From positions 1 through 12,492 of the forward strand of contig DKEU01000268.1 in NCBI GenBank assembly GCA_002452635.1: a DNA stretch of 12,492 nucleotides, read 5' to 3'. This stretch comes from Desulfovibrionaceae bacterium UBA6814 (lineage in GTDB: Bacteria; Desulfobacterota; Desulfovibrionia; Desulfovibrionales; Desulfovibrionaceae). How positions within the stretch are numbered: position 1 is the stretch's first letter; the number at the start of each line of letters is the position of its first letter. Made by a program: the position numbers and the translations under genes. Under the pieces are notes generated by a model. That model saw nothing but the letters and a program-made list of their open reading frames with translations. It searched no databases and was not told the DNA's origin. Shown one piece after another: positions 6,371 to 10,567 of this stretch.

Positions 6371-6398
6371 TTGACTGGCACGTCCCAATTGTTATGCA
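6371..6398 (+). promoter_or_regulatory. Candidate promoter of the His-rich gene
   Basis: TTGACT (6371-6376), 16 bp, TATGCA (6393-6398); start expected near 6405, giving a leader of about 30 bases. The -10 overlaps the inverted repeat 6395-6417, which suggests repression at this point. Confidence 0.5.
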
Positions 6399-6417
6399 AT
6401 GTTTCATCATCATTGCA
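6395..6417. promoter_or_regulatory. Operator-like inverted repeat over the -10 and start site of the His-rich gene
   Basis: TGCAATG (6395-6401) and CATTGCA (6411-6417) are perfect arms nine bases apart. The symmetry extends outward as TGTT.../...AACA with a two-base insertion. Placement on the -10 and transcription start is that of a repressor site, plausibly metal-responsive given the product. Confidence 0.5.
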
Positions 6418-6433
6418 ACAAAGGAGCACTCCC

Positions 6434-6694
6434 ATGAAGGGTGACCACGAGCACCGGCACGAACACGAGCACGAGCATACCCACGAGCATACCCACGAGC
6501 ACGCCCATCCGGGCCAGGCCCCGCACTCGCACCCCCACACGCACGCCCACAGCCACGGGCACGTGCACGAGCACAAGCATCCCCACGACCACGCCGAGGG
6601 CAGCGGGCACGCGCACGAGCATGCGGGCGAGCACGGGCCGCACGACCACGAGCACCCGGGCCACGAGAAGGAGCCGCACGGGCACAAGCACTAG
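6434..6694 (+). CDS. Histidine-rich small protein, probable nickel/metal-binding buffer
   Basis: An 86-residue cytoplasmic protein with 34 histidines (40%), arranged mostly as alternating H-x (HEHEHEH, THEHTHEHAH, HSHPHTHAHSHGHVHEH). It has no signal peptide, no membrane segment and no cysteine. Such sequences bind Ni, Zn, Co or Cu; Helicobacter Hpn is a functional analogue, though no homology is claimed. The start is ATG 6434 with AAGGAG eight bases upstream; upstream in-frame codons lack a site. It is transcribed divergently from the nik operon across a palindrome-rich region, so storing or buffering imported nickel is the simplest reading (inference). Short repeats in the DNA (the 12-mer CATACCCACGAG occurs twice in tandem near 6475-6500) suggest growth by repeat expansion. 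A GC-rich hairpin without a T tract follows the stop. Confidence 0.82.
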   Translation: MKGDHEHRHEHEHEHTHEHTHEHAHPGQAPHSHPHTHAHSHGHVHEHKHPHDHAEGSGHAHEHAGEHGPHDHEHPGHEKEPHGHKH

Positions 6695-6735
6695 TCCCCT
6701 TGCCCCTGCGCCGGGGCCGGGGTAGTGTCCGGCCC

Positions 6736-7482
6736 ATGGCCACGCCCCTGCACCACCCGGAGCTGGTCCCTCCCCCGGACCTCTCGGTCTGCTTCGGCGG
6801 CGGGGACTTCGCGGCCCTGGGCCGGGAGGTGGCGGGGCTCCTGCGCGAGCTGGGCCTGAACCCGGCCTCCCGGGTGCTGGACATCGGCTGCGGCGCGGGC
6901 CGCATCGCCCACGCGCTCCTGCCCGTGCTGGTGCCCGCGGGCCGCTACGAGGGCTTCGACCTCTTCCCCACGGGCATCGAGTGGTGCGCCGAGCGCTACC
7001 ATCCCCGCTTCCCCAATTTCCGGTTCCAGCACGTGCCGGTGTACAACCGGCTCTACTACCCGTACGGCGAAATCCAGGCGGACAGGTTCACCTTCCCCTA
7101 CCCGGACGCCGGCTTCGACCTGGCCGTGGCCACTTCGGTGTTCACCCACATGTTCCCCGCGGACGTGGAGCACTACCTGGACGAGGTGCGGCGGGTCCTG
7201 GTCCCGGGCGGCGGGCTGCTGGCCACCTTCTTCCTGCTGGACAAGGAAACCGAGGCGGCCATGGCCGCGGGCCGGACCAACCCGACCTTCACCCACCGCA
7301 GCGGCCCCTTCGCCATCGCTGACCCCGAGAGCCCCGAGGACGCGGTGGCCTATGCGGCCGAGTTCACCACCAAGCTCCTGACCGCCAAGGGCGCGACCAT
7401 CCAGCGCACCACCCGCGGCACCTGGCGCGGCAGCCCGGGCGAGACCTACCAGGACGCGGTGCTGGCGGTGTTCGGCGAATAG
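6736..7482 (+). CDS. Class I SAM-dependent methyltransferase
   Basis: Cytoplasmic protein of 248 residues. The SAM-binding motif I is VLDIGCGAGR (47-56). An acidic residue follows at the end of the next strand (GRYEGFDLFPTGIEWC), and the later FDLAVATSVFTHM and EVRRVLVPGGGLLATFFLLD match motifs II/III of the Methyltransf_11/25 group. The substrate cannot be told. The start is ATG 6736; no strong ribosome site precedes it, and it lies 41 bases after the His-rich gene, so the two may be co-transcribed. The last ~50 bases (RGSPGETYQDAVLAVFG) are repeated, diverged, at 8079-8132 beyond the next gene. The overall fold is intact and it looks functional. Confidence 0.88.
   Translation: MATPLHHPELVPPPDLSVCFGGGDFAALGREVAGLLRELGLNPASRVLDIGCGAGRIAHALLPVLVPAGRYEGFDLFPTGIEWCAERYHPRFPNFRFQHVPVYNRLYYPYGEIQADRFTFPYPDAGFDLAVATSVFTHMFPADVEHYLDEVRRVLVPGGGLLATFFLLDKETEAAMAAGRTNPTFTHRSGPFAIADPESPEDAVAYAAEFTTKLLTAKGATIQRTTRGTWRGSPGETYQDAVLAVFGE
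7426..7482 (+). repeat. Direct repeat, copy 1: 3' end of the methyltransferase gene
   Basis: Bases 7426-7482 match 8079-8132 with five mismatches over the first ~51 positions, then differ at the end (GAATAG versus TAA). Four of the five changes are silent (AGC/TCC counted as two, GAG/GAA, GTG/GTT), and one gives Val to Met. Similarity stops abruptly on both sides. See the remnant entry for copy 2. Confidence 0.85.
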
Positions 7483-7513
7483 CCGGGTGCTGTTCGCAGA
7501 TCAGGAGGAGACG

Positions 7514-8071
7514 TTGAAGACTTTAATTACCGCGACCGTACTACTATGCGTCTTTGCAAGTACTGCTTCGGCGCAAAAATATGAAGATTTACTTCAAGGC
7601 ATTGAAACAGAAACACACTCTACACCTAATATTTATGATCTTTGCATGTCTGATTCATTCGTTGAACTAAATGGCAATCCAGAAAAGTACTGGGATGACT
7701 TTATAATTTACATACAAAAAGATGATACAGGCATTTTTACATTATCTTCCGCCATAATTGCGATGCAAGGCCTGACCACCAACCGGTATGCCGACCTCTC
7801 TGAAGAATGCATAGACTTATATTTAAATGGAAAAATTGATGAAAAACGCCTTCATTATGTTTTATTCCCAATATGCATAGCAGGAACCCACATGATACAA
7901 TTCAGAAATAAAAAGGTTGTTCGTGTATTAAATAAAGCTCTCAGTGCGGTACCGGATCAATACTTTGCTAGAGAGATAAAAAACGCCTTGAGTGGGCAAG
8001 CCTTTTATGAATACATCGCTTTTATGCAAGATTTCGGATACTTGCCCCTCGATTGCAATCGCATTGAGTAA
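7514..8071 (+). CDS. Exported protein of unknown function encoded by an AT-rich gene
   Basis: A 185-residue protein I do not recognise. The start is TTG 7514, chosen because AGGAGGAGACG precedes it and it yields a clean signal peptide (MKTLITATVLLCVFASTASA, then QKYEDLL). The mature part is mostly helical-looking and has four cysteines (in YDLCMSD, SEECIDL, FPICIAG, PLDCNRI), which could form disulfides in the periplasm. It ends at TAA 8071. Base composition and codon use (many AAA, ATA, TTA, AAT) are strikingly unlike the GC-rich neighbours, which marks it as acquired. It sits between two copies of the methyltransferase 3' end. A small secreted immunity or toxin-related protein is one guess with no motif to support it. 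Confidence 0.75.
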   Translation: MKTLITATVLLCVFASTASAQKYEDLLQGIETETHSTPNIYDLCMSDSFVELNGNPEKYWDDFIIYIQKDDTGIFTLSSAIIAMQGLTTNRYADLSEECIDLYLNGKIDEKRLHYVLFPICIAGTHMIQFRNKKVVRVLNKALSAVPDQYFAREIKNALSGQAFYEYIAFMQDFGYLPLDCNRIE

Positions 8072-8078
8072 CTTTCTC

Positions 8079-8132
8079 CGCGGCTCCCCGGGCGAAACCT
8101 ACCAGGACGCGATGCTGGCGGTTTTCGGCTAA
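8079..8132 (+). pseudogene. Remnant: diverged second copy of the methyltransferase C-terminal end
   Basis: Translated in frame it reads RGSPGETYQDAMLAVFG then TAA, matching RGSPGETYQDAVLAVFGE of the intact gene upstream. Nothing of the rest of the gene is present; similarity ends at about 8079 and the AT-rich gene stops at 8071. The silent pattern of differences shows that this copy evolved under coding constraint, so it came from a homologue or allele and not from a recent local copy. Either a tandem paralogue was mostly lost, or an element inserted at the gene's 3' end and brought its own end sequence. Confidence 0.8.
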
Positions 8133-8260
8133 CCACCTTCTACCTATCGATTTACCTCACGAAATCAGATCCCTCCCCTTTTCAAATTCTACTAAAATAC
8201 TATTATATGGAATGGCTGACCCGGTTACGGGATCGGACCCATGCCCTTAGGGAGGACGCC
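8133..8260 (+). promoter_or_regulatory. AT-rich upstream region of the diguanylate cyclase gene
   Basis: Bases 8150-8210 are AT-rich and contain TAAAAT (8193-8198) and TATTAT (8201-8206) as possible -10 elements, but no matching -35. A frame from ATG 8207 reads into the cyclase, but GGGAGG five bases before 8261 favours the later start. A promoter here is likely; its exact position is not. Confidence 0.35.
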
Positions 8261-9277
8261 ATGGATCTCGAACTCGCCCTCAGGATCGCCAACGAACTGG
8301 GCATCACCCCGGAAGAGTTCCAGAAACGCAAGGACTACCTGCTGCTCGGGGAGCAGGACCTGGCCAACATCCGGGACGTGCGGCAGCGGATGCCGGAGGT
8401 GCCGGGGAAGATCTTCGACCCCTTCCACGACCACGTCTTGTCCTACGCCGAGACCAGCAAGTTCCTGCAGGACGAGCGGGTGGTGGAGCGGCTCAAGAAC
8501 TCCCACGGCCAGTACTTCAAGGAGCTGCTCTCCGGGGAGTACGACTACGACTACCTGCTCAAGCGGCTGGCCGTGGGCGACGTCCACGTGAAGCTGAACA
8601 TCGTGCCCCTCTGGTACATCGGGGCGTTCTCCAAGTATATCGCCGATCTCTACGACACCATCTTCGCCGCGTACCCGGACGACCCGCTCCGGGCGGCCGA
8701 GCGCTTCAAGTCCGTGCTCAAGGCCGTGCTCCTGGATATCGTGCTCACCCTGGAGAGCTACCACTACGGCAAGTACGTGTTGCAGAAGGAGCTGGAGGAG
8801 CTGTCGGTCACCGACCACCTGACCCGGCTCTACAACACCCGCAAGCTGGACGAGGACCTGGCCAAGGAGATCGCCCGGCACAACCGCTACGGGCACCCCC
8901 TGTCCGCCATCATGGCCGACGTGGACGACTTCAAGGCCGTCAACGACCGCTTCGGGCACCTGGTGGGCGACGACGTGCTGCGCGAGGCGGCCACCATCAT
9001 CAAGTCCAACGTGCGCAACGTGGACCTGGCCGTGCGCTACGGCGGCGAGGAGTTCCTGGTGCTGTGCCCGGACACCGGGCTGGAGTCGGCGCACCGCCTG
9101 GCCGAGAAGCTGCGCCGCTTCGTGGAGGTCAACGACTTCCTGGGCGTGGGCCATGTGACCATGAGCTTCGGCACGGCCCAACACGTCCCCGCCGAGGAAG
9201 GACGCGCCTTCCTGGCGCGCGCGGACGGCAAGCTCTACCAGGCCAAGCGCCAGGGAAAGAACCAGGTCTGCTCCTGA
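8261..9277 (+). CDS. Globin-coupled sensor diguanylate cyclase (protoglobin-GGDEF)
   Basis: Cytoplasmic enzyme of 338 residues making cyclic di-GMP from two GTP under control of a heme sensor. Residues about 1-165 match the protoglobin/globin-coupled sensor fold; GDVHVKLNIVPLWYIGAF places the proximal heme ligand at His109. A short helical linker leads to the GGDEF domain (about 181-335): DHLTRLYNTR, DVDDFKAVNDRFGH, active-site GGEEF (261-265). An inhibitory I-site RNVD (252-255) lies five residues before it. All catalytic marks are present, so it should be active. The domain order is that of DosC/HemDGC-type oxygen-sensing cyclases; the gas sensed is inferred. The start is ATG 8261 with GGGAGG. 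It lies just upstream of the Fur-controlled feo genes but is probably a separate unit. Confidence 0.9.
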   Translation: MDLELALRIANELGITPEEFQKRKDYLLLGEQDLANIRDVRQRMPEVPGKIFDPFHDHVLSYAETSKFLQDERVVERLKNSHGQYFKELLSGEYDYDYLLKRLAVGDVHVKLNIVPLWYIGAFSKYIADLYDTIFAAYPDDPLRAAERFKSVLKAVLLDIVLTLESYHYGKYVLQKELEELSVTDHLTRLYNTRKLDEDLAKEIARHNRYGHPLSAIMADVDDFKAVNDRFGHLVGDDVLREAATIIKSNVRNVDLAVRYGGEEFLVLCPDTGLESAHRLAEKLRRFVEVNDFLGVGHVTMSFGTAQHVPAEEGRAFLARADGKLYQAKRQGKNQVCS

Positions 9278-9313
9278 GGCGTACCCGACCCTTCCCGAGG
9301 ACATACCCCCTCA

Positions 9314-9342
9314 TTGACAATGATTCTCATTAACATTAGAGA
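9314..9342 (+). promoter_or_regulatory. Fur-box promoter of the first feoA
   Basis: TTGACA (9314-9319), 17 bp, TAGAGA (9337-9342). The 19 bp from 9316 to 9334 match the classic Fur box (GATAATGATAATCATTATC) at 15 positions and lie over the -35 and spacer, so iron-loaded Fur would block transcription. The predicted start (about 9348-9350) falls on the feoA ATG at 9349. Confidence 0.78.
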
Positions 9343-9348
9343 GTGGGC

Positions 9349-9648
9349 ATGCAGCCCCCTATCCCCGATGTCCGCCCCTTGTGCGATTTCCCCTCCGGCG
9401 CAGCAGTGACCATCACCGCCATCGACGGCGGGGCCCGCGCCCGCTGCCGGCTGTGCGCCATGGGCCTGACCCCGGGGTCGCGGGTGGTGGTCAACAACAA
9501 CGGCTGCGGGGCCTGCCTGGTCCGGGTGCGGGACACCACCGTCACCCTGGGCCGCGGCCTGGCCGGCAAGGTCATGGCCTGCCCGGCCGACGGCCCGGCC
9601 CCGGCCTTTTTGCCCGACCCGGCTTGCCAATGCGGGGAACGGCATTAA
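9349..9648 (+). CDS. feoA: FeoA-domain protein, unusually cysteine-rich
   Basis: A 99-residue cytoplasmic SH3-like FeoA protein, which normally helps FeoB import Fe2+. The core CAMGLTPGSRVVVNNN...VRVRDTTVTLGRGLAGKVMA (37-77) is standard FeoA. It differs from the second FeoA of this locus in having eight cysteines (12, 33, 36, 53, 56, 78, 93, 95) arranged as CRLC, CGAC and a C-terminal CQC, which could hold an Fe-S cluster or metal. The start is ATG 9349; only a weak GAGAG is upstream, and a GTG at 9343 has no better site. The transcript may be leaderless. A terminator follows at 9701, so it is largely its own unit under Fur. Confidence 0.85.
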   Translation: MQPPIPDVRPLCDFPSGAAVTITAIDGGARARCRLCAMGLTPGSRVVVNNNGCGACLVRVRDTTVTLGRGLAGKVMACPADGPAPAFLPDPACQCGERH

Positions 9649-9700
9649 CTCAGGGGTGCGCAGCCCCGACCGGAGCCTGCAGAAACAGAAACGTCCTTCC

Positions 9701-9722
9701 GGCCTCGGCGAGGCCCTTTTTT
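9701..9722 (+). terminator. Intrinsic terminator after the first feoA
   Basis: GGCCTC (9701-9706), loop GGC, GAGGCC (9710-9715), then C and six T (9717-9722). A compact GC stem with a T tract is a classic Rho-independent terminator. It separates feoA from the FeoB-associated genes. Confidence 0.85.
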
Positions 9723-9765
9723 CGCCGGGTATATCAGACTAAAATGGAAGGATTTAGGAGCGCCC

Positions 9766-9978
9766 ATGCAATCCGCCATCGTCATCGTCATCGTCGCCGT
9801 GGCCCTGCTGTACCTGGTCTACCGCAAGCTCGGCCCCGCGGCCAAGGGCCAGGTCCCCTCCTGCGGCTGCGGCTGCTCGGGGTGCGCCTCGGCCAGCGGG
9901 TGCGGCGAGGCCGACCCGCACGTGCTGCGGCCCAAGGCCGGTTCGACCCAGGGCGATTCCCCCAAGACATCCGAGTAA
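9766..9978 (+). CDS. FeoB-associated Cys-rich membrane protein
   Basis: A 70-residue single-pass membrane protein of the FeoB-associated family. There is one hydrophobic segment at residues 3-18, then YRKLG and a cytoplasmic tail with five cysteines (33, 35, 37, 40, 46) in CGCGCSGC and SGCGEADPHVLRPK. Such proteins accompany FeoB and are thought to handle Fe2+ at the channel; the detailed role is not established. AGGAG lies eight bases before ATG 9766. TAAAAT at 9740-9745 may serve as a -10, but no good -35 was seen. The paralogue starts 22 bases downstream. Confidence 0.82.
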   Translation: MQSAIVIVIVAVALLYLVYRKLGPAAKGQVPSCGCGCSGCASASGCGEADPHVLRPKAGSTQGDSPKTSE

Positions 9979-10000
9979 AAGAGAGGTACAAGCAGCGCCC

Positions 10001-10219
10001 ATGAACGCAGGCGTCATCATCGTGCTCATCGCCCTGGCCGTCGGGTACCTGATCTACCGCAAGATCGGGTTCGGCAACAAGGAAGACCTCCCCCAGTGCC
10101 ACAGCGAGAGCACCAACTGCGCGGAGTGCGGCTCCAGCGGCGGGTGAGGCGGCGCCAACCCGCACGTGTTGCGGGCCAAGGTCATCACCAAGCGGGCCGC
10201 CGCCAGCAAAGGCAAATAG
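10001..10219 (+). CDS. FeoB-associated Cys-rich protein with in-frame TGA: candidate selenoprotein
   Basis: Frame from ATG 10001: membrane segment at residues 3-19 (IIVLIALAVGYLIYRKIG), then cysteines 33, 40 and 43 and SSGG, then TGA at codon 49 (10145-10147). The frame continues for 23 codons as GGANPHVLRAKVITKRAAAS... to TAG at 10217. The upstream paralogue has GCGEADPHVLRPK here, so the TGA falls on its Cys46. Read through, the product is 72 residues versus 70 in the paralogue. Codons after the TGA keep strong GC3 bias (21 of 23), as in real genes. A hairpin follows at the right distance (next entry). Sulfate reducers often use selenocysteine, so Sec49 is the favoured reading. Otherwise this is a 48-residue truncated protein (10001-10147). 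GAGAGG lies 14 bases before the ATG, a long spacing. Confidence 0.65.
10145..10175 (+). promoter_or_regulatory. Candidate bacterial SECIS element downstream of the TGA
   Basis: After TGA (10145-10147) and an 11-base gap, CCCGCA (10159-10164) and TGCGGG (10170-10175) form a perfect 6-bp stem with a five-base loop CGTGT. The loop G is its second base, with 18 bases between TGA and that G, within the range for bacterial SECIS. Caution: the Cys paralogue has a similar 5-bp hairpin because both encode PHVLR. Confidence 0.45.
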
Positions 10220-10265
10220 CGCGGCTGCGGCGGGACTCCGGTCCCGGCCTGCGGCCGATATCCCC

Positions 10266-10294
10266 TTGATACTGACTCTCACGTTCAGTATACC
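10266..10294 (+). promoter_or_regulatory. Fur-type operator and promoter of feoA-feoB
   Basis: TTGATA (10266-10271), 17 bp, TATACC (10289-10294). Over it lies an inverted repeat ATACTGA (10269-10275)/TCAGTAT (10285-10291) with nine bases between. The stretch aligns with the Fur-box promoter at 9314 at 17 of 25 positions, with identical -35 placement, so the same regulator probably binds both. It matches the textbook Fur box less well (12 of 19). Confidence 0.65.
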
Positions 10295-10330
10295 TCCTGC
10301 CTTCGCACCGAAAACCCACGAGGACCGTCC

Positions 10331-10567
10331 ATGCCCATGAGCCTCCGCGCCCTGGCCAAGGGCCAGCGCGCCCGCATCGTCACCGTCTCCGCCTCGGCCG
10401 AACTGGGCCGGCGCATCCGCGACATGGGCCTGGTGCCCGGTGCGGAGATCCAGGTGGTGGGCCGCGCGCCCCTCAAGGATCCGGTGGCCCTGCGCCTGGC
10501 CGGCTTCACCCTGTCCTTGCGCAACAACGAGGCCGACTTCATCGCGGTCGAGGTGCTGGAGGGCTAG
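10331..10567 (+). CDS. feoA: FeoA, cytosolic partner of the ferrous iron transporter
   Basis: A 78-residue SH3-like protein of normal FeoA length: LAKGQRARIVTVSASAELGRRIRDMGLVPGAEIQVVGRAPLKDPVALRLAGFTLSLR (8-64) with the family's MGL.PG and G..L.LR. It has no cysteine, unlike the first FeoA of the locus. ATG 10331 has GAGGA six bases upstream; an in-frame ATG at 10337 is less likely. Its TAG is directly followed by the feoB ATG, so the pair is co-translated. Confidence 0.92.
   Translation: MPMSLRALAKGQRARIVTVSASAELGRRIRDMGLVPGAEIQVVGRAPLKDPVALRLAGFTLSLRNNEADFIAVEVLEG

Larger units (their letters stand above)
5919..6433. other. Divergent regulatory region between nikK and the His-rich gene
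   Basis: The 515 bases hold no credible gene: a 128-codon minus frame (5915-6301) shows no domain or ribosome site and overlaps the nikK start. The region has at least five separate inverted repeats, listed individually, and a plus-strand promoter at 6371-6398. I did not recognise a cobalamin, TPP or other known riboswitch, nor a clear NikR-type GTGTTAC/GTAACAC site. The base composition falls towards AT between 6300 and 6430. Confidence 0.5.

Noticed and set aside
6376..6396. Sigma-54 promoter (TGGCACG... TTGT) before the His-rich gene
   Set aside because: The two boxes are about two bases too far apart and the second lacks GC; the sigma-70 reading at 6371 fits better.
5919..6433. Cobalamin or other known metal riboswitch upstream of nikK
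   Set aside because: I looked on both strands for conserved cobalamin, TPP and GEMM blocks and found none; the palindromes do not form a known layout.
6460..6690. CRISPR-like repeats in the His-rich gene
   Set aside because: The repetition is codon-level His-x coding, with no constant repeat and spacer units.
6696..6722. Terminator between the His-rich gene and the methyltransferase
   Set aside because: Nested CCCC/GGGG pairs can fold but no T tract follows, so termination is not supported.
8207..8260. N-terminal extension of the diguanylate cyclase from ATG 8207
   Set aside because: It falls in the AT-rich promoter region with no ribosome site; ATG 8261 has GGGAGG five bases upstream.
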